Shown here: positions 18,195 through 26,344 of the stretch, piece after piece
How the letters are laid out: each line of letters opens with the position of its first letter
Position numbering within the stretch: the first letter of the stretch is position 1
NCBI RefSeq assembly: GCF_014851765.1
Contig: NZ_JACVAI010000003.1
Location: 620,001-684,000, forward strand
Length of the DNA: 64,000 nt
From: Pseudomonas sp. PDM04
GTDB taxonomy: Bacteria > Pseudomonadota > Gammaproteobacteria > Pseudomonadales > Pseudomonadaceae
Reading direction: 5' to 3'
The notes under the pieces: generated by a model
The model's database searches: none
What the model saw: only the letters and a program-made list of their open reading frames with translations
What the model was told of the DNA's origin: nothing
Translations under genes and position numbers: made by a program

Positions 18195-18242
18195 ATGATA
18201 GATCTCTACACCGTAGGTGCCCGGGCGATGCTGATCCGATGA
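18195..18242 (+). CDS. 15-codon leader ORF coupled to the DUF4892 gene
   Basis: ATG at 18195 encodes MIDLYTVGARAMLIR and stops at TGA 18240-18242, overlapping the next gene's ATG (18239). A strong GGGAG (18183-18187) lies 7 bp before this ATG, while the DUF4892 ATG has no clear ribosome site of its own. The arrangement is typical of translational coupling: ribosomes load on the small ORF and restart on the larger one. It could be a regulatory leader peptide or simply a loading site. Expression is inferred only from spacing and overlap. Confidence 0.5.
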   Translation: MIDLYTVGARAMLIR

Positions 18243-19057
18243 ACCTGTCCATACGTTCACTCAGTTTGCTGGCGCTGTGCTGTTTCAGTCCTCTGTCATT
18301 CGCTGCGGATGTGCCAGGCAGTCAGGACCTGCCGATCGTGCCGCGCATGGTGGATTCGCAGATCGTCGATTATCGCCCTGCGGTCGAACTCGAGCGGATC
18401 TATCCGATGGGGTCGATTCGCAGGATCAGTGGCCAACTGCGCTTCGACGGTCAAGTCAGTGCCCGTGGGCACGCCACGTCGGTCACTTACGAACTGCCAC
18501 CGGAGCAAACCTCCAACGCCGCGTTTACCGCCGCCCGCGAAGCCTTGCAAAAACAGGACGCCCAGTTGCTGTTCTGGTGCCAGGCCCGTGATTGCGGAGC
18601 GAGCAGCCTGTGGGCCAATGATGTCTTCGGCAACGCCAAGCTCTATGGCGCTGACGATCAGCAGGCCTACCTGCTGTTGCGACTGGCGGCGCCCAACGAC
18701 AACACCCTGGTGGCGCTGTACGGCATCACCCGTGGCAATCGCAAGGCCTACCTGCACGTCGAGCAATTCGACGCGAGCGCGCCTTTGGGGGCGTTGCTGC
18801 CGACCTCCGCGACCTTGCTGCGCGAGTTGAAAAGCACCGGCGAACTCGACTTTCCGAAACTGACCGATACCCCCGACGAAACCTGGCTGCGACTGCTTTC
18901 CCGTGGCCTGAACCTGGACACCACCCTGCGGGTGAGCCTGTCCGGGCCGAACGCCGAAGCCTGGCGCCAAGCGTTGATGGGGCAGGGCGTGCGCGCGGCG
19001 CGCATGGAGACAGGCAGCGTCGAAGGCTCTGGTCTGCACATCGAGCTGTTACGATAA
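18239..19057 (+). CDS. DUF4892 domain exported protein
   Basis: This 272-residue protein has a clean signal peptide (LSLLALCCFSPLSFA, cleaved before ADVPG), so it acts in the periplasm or envelope. The N-terminal half (about 25-200) fits DUF4892: FPGSQDLPI-like start, DYRPAVELERIYPMGSIRRI, and a CQARDCGASSLWANDVFG block with two cysteines that could form a disulfide. The C-terminal part has an OmpA-like feel but no clear motif. Function is unknown. Its start overlaps a 15-codon leader ORF. Confidence 0.82.
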   Translation: MNLSIRSLSLLALCCFSPLSFAADVPGSQDLPIVPRMVDSQIVDYRPAVELERIYPMGSIRRISGQLRFDGQVSARGHATSVTYELPPEQTSNAAFTAAREALQKQDAQLLFWCQARDCGASSLWANDVFGNAKLYGADDQQAYLLLRLAAPNDNTLVALYGITRGNRKAYLHVEQFDASAPLGALLPTSATLLRELKSTGELDFPKLTDTPDETWLRLLSRGLNLDTTLRVSLSGPNAEAWRQALMGQGVRAARMETGSVEGSGLHIELLR

Positions 19058-19127
19058 GCGGTGCCAGGCGAACGCGCGGGCTGCGTTCGCCTACTCTAAT
19101 TGCAGACTGCCTTTTTTCGAGAATCGG

Positions 19128-20183
19128 ATGATCAATAACGATCGGCTGTTGGTGCAGATCCTGCTCCTGGTGCTGTTTGGCGCGAGCCTCTGGGTGATGG
19201 CGCCGTTCTGGTCGGCATTGTTCTGGGGCGCGGTACTGGCGTTTGCCAGTTGGCCACTGATGCTGTTGCTGACCCGTTGGCTCAACGGCCGCGAATCCCT
19301 GGCGGCGGCTTTGCTGACCCTCGGCTGGATGCTGCTGGTGGCGGTGCCGCTGGTGTGGCTGGGTTTCAACCTGGCCGATCATGTGCGCGATGCCACGGCC
19401 TTCATCAAGGATGTGCAGATGGACGGCCTGCCCGAGGCGCCGAGCTGGCTGGGCGGCATTCCCCTGGTGGGCGAGCGGCTGGTGGTGATCTGGAACAGCA
19501 TCGATCAGCAGGGGGCTGCCCTGATGGTGTCGCTCAAGCCTTATCTGGGGCAGGTCGGCAACTGGCTGCTGGCACGCAGCGCGCAGATTGGCGGCGGCAT
19601 TCTCGAATTGACGCTGAGCATCGTGTTCGTGTTCTTCTTCTACCGCGACGGGCCACGCCTGGCGGCTTTCGTCCACGGGCTGCTGCAGCGGTTGATCGGT
19701 GATCGCGCCGGTTATTACATCGAGCTGGTGGCGGGGACCGTACAACGGGTGGTGAACGGAGTGATCGGCACGGCGGCTGCCCAGGCGGTACTGGCGCTGA
19801 TCGGCTTCCTGATCGCCGGTGTGCCCGGGGCGCTGGTCCTGGGTATCGTGACCTTCCTGCTCAGCCTGATTCCGATGGGGCCACCCCTGGTGTGGATTCC
19901 GGCAACGGCCTGGCTGGCCTGGAAAGGCGACTACGGAATGGCGATATTCCTCGGGATCTGGGGCACGTTCATCATCAGCGGGGTCGACAACGTGCTCAAA
20001 CCCTACCTGATCAGTCGAGGCGGCAACCTGCCATTGGTGATCGTGTTGTTGGGGGTGTTTGGCGGCTTGATTGCATTCGGCTTCATCGGTCTGTTCATCG
20101 GTCCGACCTTGCTGGCCGTGGCCTACAGCTTGTTGACCGACTGGAGCAAGAGTCAGGCCCGGGTGGAGGATCGCCGCCCCTGA
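19128..20183 (+). CDS. AI-2E family transporter (YdiK-like membrane protein)
   Basis: This 351-residue polytopic protein of the UPF0118/AI-2E family has about seven or eight hydrophobic helices: a pair near 5-35, one near 60-80, one near 165-180, and a C-terminal cluster from about 205 to 340. Typical motifs are FFYRDGPRLAAFV and the PGALVLGIVTFLLSLIPMGP block. Members were named for autoinducer-2 export, but many, including YdiK, have no proven substrate; some are Na+/H+ antiporters. It stands alone, with a gap of 70 bp after the DUF4892 gene. Confidence 0.88.
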   Translation: MINNDRLLVQILLLVLFGASLWVMAPFWSALFWGAVLAFASWPLMLLLTRWLNGRESLAAALLTLGWMLLVAVPLVWLGFNLADHVRDATAFIKDVQMDGLPEAPSWLGGIPLVGERLVVIWNSIDQQGAALMVSLKPYLGQVGNWLLARSAQIGGGILELTLSIVFVFFFYRDGPRLAAFVHGLLQRLIGDRAGYYIELVAGTVQRVVNGVIGTAAAQAVLALIGFLIAGVPGALVLGIVTFLLSLIPMGPPLVWIPATAWLAWKGDYGMAIFLGIWGTFIISGVDNVLKPYLISRGGNLPLVIVLLGVFGGLIAFGFIGLFIGPTLLAVAYSLLTDWSKSQARVEDRRP

Positions 20184-20250
20184 GGTCTTCCACCGAGGGG
20201 GCGTCTTCGCGAGCCGGTGCGACGTCCGCCCTGCTCGCGAAGTGTTCGCC

Positions 20251-21099
20251 TCAGGTCGCCACGTTGAGGTATTTGCCCACGGTCGCCACGTTGTCCAGCG
20301 AATACTGTTTGCTCAGGTTGGCGATCATTTTCTCCAATGCCTGGGCCACACTCGCCTGATCGGTGGAGCTGTCGTTGTCCTGCTCGCGCCCGGCCTGCAG
20401 CGCAGCCTTCAATTCGTCGCTACTGACGCCGCCACTGCTGTCGCTGTCCAGAACCTTGAGCAACGCGGCGCTGGTGTCGGTACTGGTCGATGACGTGCTT
20501 TCGCTGGCCTGCAACGCGCTGCTCAGTTCGCTGGCACTGATGCTGCCATCGCTGTCGGTGTCGAGCTGGCTGAACAGCGCTTCGTCGGCGGCCTGCTGAG
20601 GCGGCGGCGGTGGCGGGGCGAGGCTGGCCATCAGCTCGTCCTGGCTGACGACGCCATCCTCGTTCTTGTCCAGGGAGGAAAAGATCTCGCTGCTGTCGGC
20701 GCTGCTGCCGGCACTGGTGAGGCCGGTGCTCAGTTCGTCGCTGCTGATGGCGCCATCACCGTCAGTATCCAGGGCGCTGATCAGCGCGTCGGCCAACTCG
20801 GTCTCCGGTGCCTGATCACGGGGCGGCGGTGGCGGTGGCGCCATCGCGGCCATTTCTTCACTGCTCAGGCTGCCGCTCTCGTCGCTGTCCAGGTCAGCAA
20901 AATTTTTGCTCAGGCTGACCAGCAGACCGTCATCGGACTTCTGCGACAGGGCGCTGTCGAGCTCGTCCTGATCCACCGAACCGTCGCTGTTGGTGTCGAG
21001 TTTGCTCAGCAGTTCTTTCTGGAACTGCTGGCTGCGGGTATTGCTGGTGCTGCTGACACTGCTGGTATAGCTCGTGTAGTGGCTGACGCTACCGATCAT
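20251..21099 (-). CDS. six EF-hand calcium-binding protein
   Basis: This 282-residue protein has six EF-hand loops: DTNSDGSVDQDE, DLDSDESGSLSSEE, DTDGDGAISSDE, DKNEDGVVSQDE, DTDSDGSISASE and DSDSSGGVSSDE. Proline runs (PPPPPP) separate pairs near residues 85 and 165. The N-terminus is Ser/Thr-rich (VSHYTSYTSSVSSTSNT) with no Sec signal, which is seen in XopAW-like proteins annotated as type III calcium-binding effectors; no secretion genes are in the window. The ATG at 21099 is chosen because GGGAG lies 8 bp upstream; the GTG at 21108 sits inside that site. A two-component pair lies directly upstream on the same strand. Confidence 0.85.
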   Translation of the reverse strand: MIGSVSHYTSYTSSVSSTSNTRSQQFQKELLSKLDTNSDGSVDQDELDSALSQKSDDGLLVSLSKNFADLDSDESGSLSSEEMAAMAPPPPPPRDQAPETELADALISALDTDGDGAISSDELSTGLTSAGSSADSSEIFSSLDKNEDGVVSQDELMASLAPPPPPPQQAADEALFSQLDTDSDGSISASELSSALQASESTSSTSTDTSAALLKVLDSDSSGGVSSDELKAALQAGREQDNDSSTDQASVAQALEKMIANLSKQYSLDNVATVGKYLNVAT

Positions 21100-21236
21100 T
21101 GGGCTCACTCCCTGGAATGGAAAACCGGCGGGTGCACCGGCTTATGCAGCCTCGGGGAGCTGTTTGTCGTGGGTATGTGGGGTTTGTACCGTTTGTCACA
21201 CAAGCGCACTCGCGTGCCTGACGGACTGAGTCCGTT

Positions 21237-22286
21237 TCAGGCGCGGGGCAGGCGGATGACGGCGGTCAGGCCGCCGCCGGGGGTCTCTTGCAGCGTCAAT
21301 TGCCCGCCCAGGCGTTCGGCCGCCTCCCGGGCAATGGTCATGCCCAGGCCGACACCGCCGGAGTTGCGGTTGCGCGAGCCTTCCAGACGAAAGAACGGTT
21401 CGAACACGGCTTCGCGCTTGTCCGCAGCGATCCCTGGCCCATGGTCGACGACCCGGATCACCAGCTGTTCACGGCTGTCTTGCAGCTCGATCCGCGCCTG
21501 CCCGGCATAGCGCAGGGCGTTATCCATCAGGTTGTTGAGGCATGAGCGCAATGCCATCGGCTGGACCTGCAGCGGTGCGCAATGTCCACTGGCCTGGACA
21601 TCGGCGCCCTGGTCCTGGGCGTTTTCACTGAGGGATTCGACCAGTGCCTGCACGTCCATCCATTGCACAGCCTCGCTGGTGCGTTGCTCGTGCAGGTAAG
21701 TCAGGGTGGCATCGAGCATGCCGATCATGTCGTCCAGGTCCTGGCGCATCTGGCCCTGCAGCTTCTCGTCATCGATCTGTTCCAGGCGCAACTTGAGCCG
21801 CGACAACGGGGTGCGCAGGTCGTGGGAGACCGCCCCCAGCATTCGCGAACGCTGCTGGACCTGCTCGATGATGCGTTTCTGCATCAGGTTGAAGGCGAAC
21901 GCCGCTTGCCTGGCCTCCCGAGGGCCGGATTCGTCCAGCGGCGGGCTGTCGAGGTTCTCGCTCAGGCGTTCGGCGGCATCGCTCAGGCGCTGGATCGGCC
22001 GGCTCAGCAGTTTGGCGCCGTACCAGGCGGCAATGATCAGCGAGACCAGTTGGAACGTCAGCGGCACCAGTGGCCCGCCGAACCACGGACGCGGTGGGCG
22101 GTTTTCGAAGCGCGGATCGGGCGGTGGGCGTTGGCCGTCGAAGCCTTCGGCGAACTCGGGTGGCGGTGGCGGGGGCGGAGGACCGTAGTGATGGAACCAG
22201 GCAAAGGCCAGCAGGTGCGCCAGGATGATCGCCACCAACAGCACGCCGAACAGGCGGCCGAACAGCGTATCGAAGCGCGCACGCAT
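21237..22286 (-). CDS. sensor histidine kinase, EnvZ class
   Basis: This 349-residue inner-membrane kinase has a first helix at about 11-30 and a short periplasmic loop very rich in proline (PPPPPPPPEFAEGF, PPPDPRFENRPPRPW). A second helix follows at about 75-95, then HAMP. The H-box is LGAVSHDLRTPLSRL, the N-box is NLMDNALRYAG, and the G-boxes are DHGPGIAAD and GGVGLGMTIARE. No clear metal-binding motif was found in the loop. It overlaps the regulator stop by 1 bp (TGATG), so the two are an operon. Confidence 0.92.
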   Translation of the reverse strand: MRARFDTLFGRLFGVLLVAIILAHLLAFAWFHHYGPPPPPPPPEFAEGFDGQRPPPDPRFENRPPRPWFGGPLVPLTFQLVSLIIAAWYGAKLLSRPIQRLSDAAERLSENLDSPPLDESGPREARQAAFAFNLMQKRIIEQVQQRSRMLGAVSHDLRTPLSRLKLRLEQIDDEKLQGQMRQDLDDMIGMLDATLTYLHEQRTSEAVQWMDVQALVESLSENAQDQGADVQASGHCAPLQVQPMALRSCLNNLMDNALRYAGQARIELQDSREQLVIRVVDHGPGIAADKREAVFEPFFRLEGSRNRNSGGVGLGMTIAREAAERLGGQLTLQETPGGGLTAVIRLPRA

Positions 22287-23056
22287 CAGCCGATATCCCG
22301 GGCGTCGAACAGATAGCCTTCACCGCGAACGGTCTTGATCAGTTGTGGCGCCTTGGGATCGTCACCGAGTTTCTGGCGCAGGCGCGAGACCAGCAAATCA
22401 ATGCTGCGATCGAAGGCTTCGATCGATCGTCCCCGGGCGGCGTCCAGCAGTTGTTCCCGGCTGAGCACCCGGCGCGGGCGTTCGATGAACACCCACAGCA
22501 AACGAAACTCGGCGTTGGACAACGGCACCACCAGTCCGTCTGCGGCGATCAACTGGCGCAGCACGCTGTTCAGGCGCCAGTTGTCGAAGCGTACATTTGC
22601 CCGTTGTTCGGTTCGATCGTCACGCACCCGCCGCAGAATGGTCTGGATCCGCGCCACCAGTTCCCGCGGTTCGAATGGCTTGGCCATGTAATCGTCGGCG
22701 CCCAGTTCCAGGCCGATGATCCGGTCGGTGGGCTCGCAACGCGCGGTGAGCATCAGGATCGGGATGTCCGATTCGGCGCGCAGCCAGCGGCACAACGACA
22801 AGCCGTCTTCGCCGGGCAGCATCAGGTCGAGCACCACCACATCGAAATGTTCGGCCTGAAGGGCCTGGCGCATGGCGGCGCCATCGGTGACGCCGGTGGC
22901 CTGGATGTTGAAACGTGCCAGGTAATCGATCATCAGTTCACGGATCGGAACGTCATCGTCGACGATCAGTGCGCGAATGCTCCAGCGCTTGTCGTCGCCG
23001 GGCGCTTTTTGATCGTCGTTCAAGGGGGCTTGGGTACTGTGCATGCGTGCGTTCAT
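22286..23056 (-). CDS. response regulator, OmpR/PhoB class
   Basis: This 256-residue regulator has a receiver domain at about 28-145 with acidic residues VDDD, the phospho-acceptor Asp77 in VVVLDLMLPGEDG, and Lys in YMAKPFEPRE. A winged-helix DNA-binding domain follows (about 155-250; SNAEFRLLWVFIERPRRVLSREQLLDAA and VSRLRQKLG). The first 27 residues are an unstructured tail; no good ribosome site decides between Met1 and Met5. It is the first gene of the pair with the histidine kinase and possibly the EF-hand gene. Confidence 0.93.
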   Translation of the reverse strand: MNARMHSTQAPLNDDQKAPGDDKRWSIRALIVDDDVPIRELMIDYLARFNIQATGVTDGAAMRQALQAEHFDVVVLDLMLPGEDGLSLCRWLRAESDIPILMLTARCEPTDRIIGLELGADDYMAKPFEPRELVARIQTILRRVRDDRTEQRANVRFDNWRLNSVLRQLIAADGLVVPLSNAEFRLLWVFIERPRRVLSREQLLDAARGRSIEAFDRSIDLLVSRLRQKLGDDPKAPQLIKTVRGEGYLFDARDIG

Positions 23057-23338
23057 CTGCCAGGTAGGCTGCCAACCACAAAGATGGGCTGCGAGGTTGT
23101 GGTTTCAGCATAGGCGTCCGGCCCGAAGGCGGGAAGTGCTGTAAAGGACGGGTTGCGGCTGTCGAGGGTAGCGGGCAAGGGTGTTGCGGGCGTGTCGTGA
23201 GTGTATCGGTCTCGACACAATTGGCCAAAGGGCCGATCCTGGCTGGGCGCCGCCGACGATTTACCGATCATCGGGTCCCGCAGTCGCGCTGGTTCCGCTA
23301 CAATGCGCGCCGATTTCGTCCTGCCTGAGAGCCCGCAC

Positions 23339-24037
23339 ATGTCCGCTTGCCAGACTCCTATCATCGTCGCCCTGGATTTCCCCACCCGTGACGCCGCGCT
23401 GAAGCTGGCCGACCAGTTGGATCCCAAACTGTGCCGGGTCAAGGTCGGCAAGGAGCTGTTCACCAGCTGCGCCGCAGAAATCGTCGGCACCCTGCGCGAC
23501 AAGGGTTTCGAAGTGTTCCTGGACCTCAAGTTCCACGACATTCCGAACACCACCGCGATGGCGGTCAAGGCCGCGGCGGAAATGGGCGTGTGGATGGTCA
23601 ACGTGCATTGCTCCGGCGGTTTGCGCATGATGGCGGCCTGCCGTGAAGTGCTGGACAAGCGCACCGGGCCGAAACCGCTGCTGATCGGCGTGACCGTGCT
23701 GACCAGCATGGAGCGCGAAGACTTGGCAGGCATCGGCCTGGATATCGAGCCACAGGAGCAGGTACTGCGTCTGGCGGCGTTGGCGGAAAAAGCCGGGATG
23801 GACGGCCTGGTCTGCTCGGCGCTGGAAGCCCAGGCCCTCAAATCGGCGCACCCGTCGCTGCAACTGGTGACCCCGGGGATTCGTCCGGCGGGCAGCGCCC
23901 AGGACGATCAGCGCCGCATCCTGACCCCGCGTCAGGCGCTGGATGCCGGTTCCGATTACCTGGTGATCGGCCGTCCGATCAGCCAGGCCGCAGACCCGGC
24001 GAAGGCGTTGGCAGCGGTGGTCGCCGAAATCGCGTGA
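23339..24037 (+). CDS. pyrF: orotidine 5'-phosphate decarboxylase
   Basis: PyrF decarboxylates OMP to UMP, the last step of de novo pyrimidine synthesis. The 232-residue protein has [14 protein letters not shown] at the start and the catalytic block [13 protein letters not shown], the DxKxxD-type motif of the family. [13 protein letters not shown] and VTPGIRP follow, with [10 protein letters not shown] at the phosphate-binding end. The ATG at 23339 gives [13 protein letters not shown], the family length. A weak -10 (TACAAT, 23299-23304) lies upstream with no clear -35. A REP hairpin follows the stop. Confidence 0.97.
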   Translation: MSACQTPIIVALDFPTRDAALKLADQLDPKLCRVKVGKELFTSCAAEIVGTLRDKGFEVFLDLKFHDIPNTTAMAVKAAAEMGVWMVNVHCSGGLRMMAACREVLDKRTGPKPLLIGVTVLTSMEREDLAGIGLDIEPQEQVLRLAALAEKAGMDGLVCSALEAQALKSAHPSLQLVTPGIRPAGSAQDDQRRILTPRQALDAGSDYLVIGRPISQAADPAKALAAVVAEIA

Positions 24038-24049
24038 ACACCGCTCAAC

Positions 24050-24078
24050 CTGTGGGAGCGGGCAAGCCCGCTCCTGCG
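24050..24078. repeat. REP hairpin after pyrF
   Basis: GGAGCGGGC (24055-24063), loop AA, GCCCGCTCC (24066-24074): a perfect 9-bp stem of the REP type, between the convergent pyrF and reductase genes. It may help terminate both. Confidence 0.75.
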
Positions 24079-24108
24079 GTTGATGGGTGGTAGGTTTCAG
24101 ACGTTTGG

Positions 24109-25113
24109 TTAAACCTTCAGCACCAACTTCCCGAAGTTCTCCCCGCTGAACAACTTCATCAGTGTCTCAGGGAATGTTTCCAGCCCTTCGACGATATCTT
24201 CCTTGCTCTTGAGCTGCCCCTTGGCCATCCAGCCCGCCATTTCCTGGCCGGCAGCGGCGAACTGGGCGGCGTAGTCCATCACCACGAAACCTTCCATCCG
24301 TGCGCGGTTCACCAACAGCGACAGGTAGTTGGCCGGCCCCTTGACCGCTTCCTTGTTGTTGTACTGGCTGATGGCGCCGCAAATCACCACGCGGGCCTTC
24401 ATGTTCAGGCGGCTGAGTACCGCGTCGAGGATATCGCCACCGACGTTATCGAAATACACGTCGACACCTTTCGGACACTCGCGCTTCAGGCCGGCGTGGA
24501 CGTCTTCGCTCTTGTAATCGATGGCGCCGTCAAAACCCAGCTCCTCGACCAGGAACTTGCACTTGTCTGCACCGCCGGCGATGCCGATCACCCGGCAGCC
24601 TTTGATTTTGGCAATCTGTCCGGCAATGCTGCCGACCGCACCCGCAGCCCCTGACAGCACCACGGTCTCGCCCGCCTTGGGCGCACCGACGTCGAGCAGG
24701 GCGAAGTAGGCGGTCATCCCGGTCATGCCCAGTGCGGACAGATAACGCGGCAGCGGTGCCAGTTTCGGATCGACCTTGTAGAAACCGCGCGGCTCGCCGA
24801 GGAAATAATCCTGCACGCCCAAGGCGCCGTTGACGTAGTCCCCGACCGCAAACCCCGGGTTGTTCGACGCCACGACCTTACCGACACCCAATGCGCGCAT
24901 GACCTCGCCAAGACCCACTGGCGGAATGTAGGACTTGCCTTCATTCATCCAGCCACGCATGGCCGGGTCGAGGGACAGGTATTCGTTTTTGACCAGGATC
25001 TGGCCCGCGGCCGGCTCGCCGACCGGTACCTCCTGATAGGTGAACGTCTCACGAGTCGCCGCGCCCACCGGACGTTTGGCGAGCAGGAACTGACGATTGG
25101 TCTGGGAAGTCAT
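24109..25113 (-). CDS. NADP-dependent oxidoreductase, CurA/YncB-like
   Basis: This 334-residue medium-chain reductase lacks the zinc ligands of true alcohol dehydrogenases. It resembles curcumin/alkenal reductase CurA: LSLDPAMRGWMNEGKSY in the N-terminal domain, LGMTGMTAYFALLDVG, then the NADPH-binding GAAGAVGSIAGQIAKIKGC and CAISQYNNKE-type blocks. It would reduce conjugated enones or alkenals with NADPH. The ATG at 25113 is preferred to the GTG at 25122; neither has a strong ribosome site. It stands alone on the minus strand. Confidence 0.9.
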   Translation of the reverse strand: MTSQTNRQFLLAKRPVGAATRETFTYQEVPVGEPAAGQILVKNEYLSLDPAMRGWMNEGKSYIPPVGLGEVMRALGVGKVVASNNPGFAVGDYVNGALGVQDYFLGEPRGFYKVDPKLAPLPRYLSALGMTGMTAYFALLDVGAPKAGETVVLSGAAGAVGSIAGQIAKIKGCRVIGIAGGADKCKFLVEELGFDGAIDYKSEDVHAGLKRECPKGVDVYFDNVGGDILDAVLSRLNMKARVVICGAISQYNNKEAVKGPANYLSLLVNRARMEGFVVMDYAAQFAAAGQEMAGWMAKGQLKSKEDIVEGLETFPETLMKLFSGENFGKLVLKV

Positions 25114-25348
25114 GACAGGCACTCAAGGTGAATGAAGCCTTGTTGATAGACCTTCAGGGCCAATGCCGCAAGTTGGGCTGATGCGGCGAATGCAGCCTGA
25201 TCCAGTGCGGTGATAGTCGCGTTGGTGGTTTCATCACTGCCACTCATGGGCACCCAACCGGCCTTCTGATAGTGCTGCCGCGAGGATGATGCCTGTGGCT
25301 AGACTGGGGGCACGCAAGCCGCGCATTCATCTCTTCGAGGACAAAACA

Positions 25349-26110
25349 ATGAGCATGACGTTTTCCGGCCAGGTTGCTGTCGTAACGGGCGCCGCCAACG
25401 GTATCGGGCGCGCAACTGCGCAGGCGTTCGCCGCCGAAGGCTTGAAAGTGGTGGTGGCCGACATGGACACGGCCGGTGGCGAAGGCACCGTGGCGCTGAT
25501 TCGCACGGCCGGTGGCGAAGCGACCTTCGTACGCTGCAATGTCACCCTGGAAAGCGATGTGAAAAACCTGATGGACGAAGTGGTGAATACCTACGGCCGC
25601 CTCGACTACGCGTTCAACAATGCCGGCATCGAGATCGAAAAAGGCAAACTGGCCGAGGGCACCCTCGATGAGTTCGATGCGATCATGGGCGTCAACGTCA
25701 AAGGCGTCTGGCTGTGCATGAAGTATCAGTTGCCGTTGTTGCTGGCCCAGGGGGGCGGGGCGATCGTCAATACCGCCTCGGTCGCCGGCCTGGGCGCCGC
25801 ACCGAAGATGAGCATTTATGCGGCGTCGAAACACGCCGTGATCGGCCTGACCAAATCGGCGGCAATCGAATACGCCAAGAAGAAAATCCGTGTGAACGCC
25901 GTGTGCCCGGCGGTCATCGACACCGACATGTTCCGCCGCGCCTATGAAGCGGACCCGAAAAAAGGCGAGTTCGCCAACGCCATGCACCCGGTGGGCCGGA
26001 TCGGCAAGGTCGAAGAAATCGCCAGCGCCGTGCTGTATCTGTGCAGCGACGGTGCGGCCTTCACCACCGGGCACTCGCTGGCGGTGGATGGGGGCGTCAC
26101 CGCGTTCTGA
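25349..26110 (+). CDS. SDR family oxidoreductase
   Basis: This classical short-chain dehydrogenase/reductase has 253 residues. The nucleotide-binding motif is GAANGIGRA, NNAGIE is the structural motif, and the catalytic Ser-Tyr-Lys set is in NTASVAGLGAAPKMSIYAASKH. The substrate cannot be read from sequence; the family is often named glucose 1-dehydrogenase or 2,5-dichloro-diol dehydrogenase-like. The ATG at 25349 has CGAGGA about 9 bp upstream. It is monocistronic, between the CurA-like gene on the minus strand and the MocR gene. Confidence 0.9.
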   Translation: MSMTFSGQVAVVTGAANGIGRATAQAFAAEGLKVVVADMDTAGGEGTVALIRTAGGEATFVRCNVTLESDVKNLMDEVVNTYGRLDYAFNNAGIEIEKGKLAEGTLDEFDAIMGVNVKGVWLCMKYQLPLLLAQGGGAIVNTASVAGLGAAPKMSIYAASKHAVIGLTKSAAIEYAKKKIRVNAVCPAVIDTDMFRRAYEADPKKGEFANAMHPVGRIGKVEEIASAVLYLCSDGAAFTTGHSLAVDGGVTAF

Positions 26111-26129
26111 AACAGTCCCGGGTTCCACC

Positions 26130-26157
26130 TGCGGGGGCGACATTGCTCGCTCCCGCA
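26130..26157. repeat. imperfect REP-like palindrome
   Basis: TGCGGGGGCGA (26130-26140) and TCGCTCCCGCA (26147-26157) pair with one mismatch around a short loop, 20 bp after the SDR stop. It could act as its terminator although no T run follows. Confidence 0.5.
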
Positions 26158-26344
26158 AGACCTGGCTCACCCTCCTGTCCAGACCGATCGGAATACCGTC
26201 TTGAGCGGTTCTCCTGCTTCGTCAAACACCCGGCAATGTGTTTCAAATGGTTAGAACCGGGAGTTTTGGCGGCGTTGTCGCACAACCCATTGAGCGCGCC
26301 TGTGATTAACTGTTTCGGCCAAACGAACAGGAGTTTGCTTGCTC

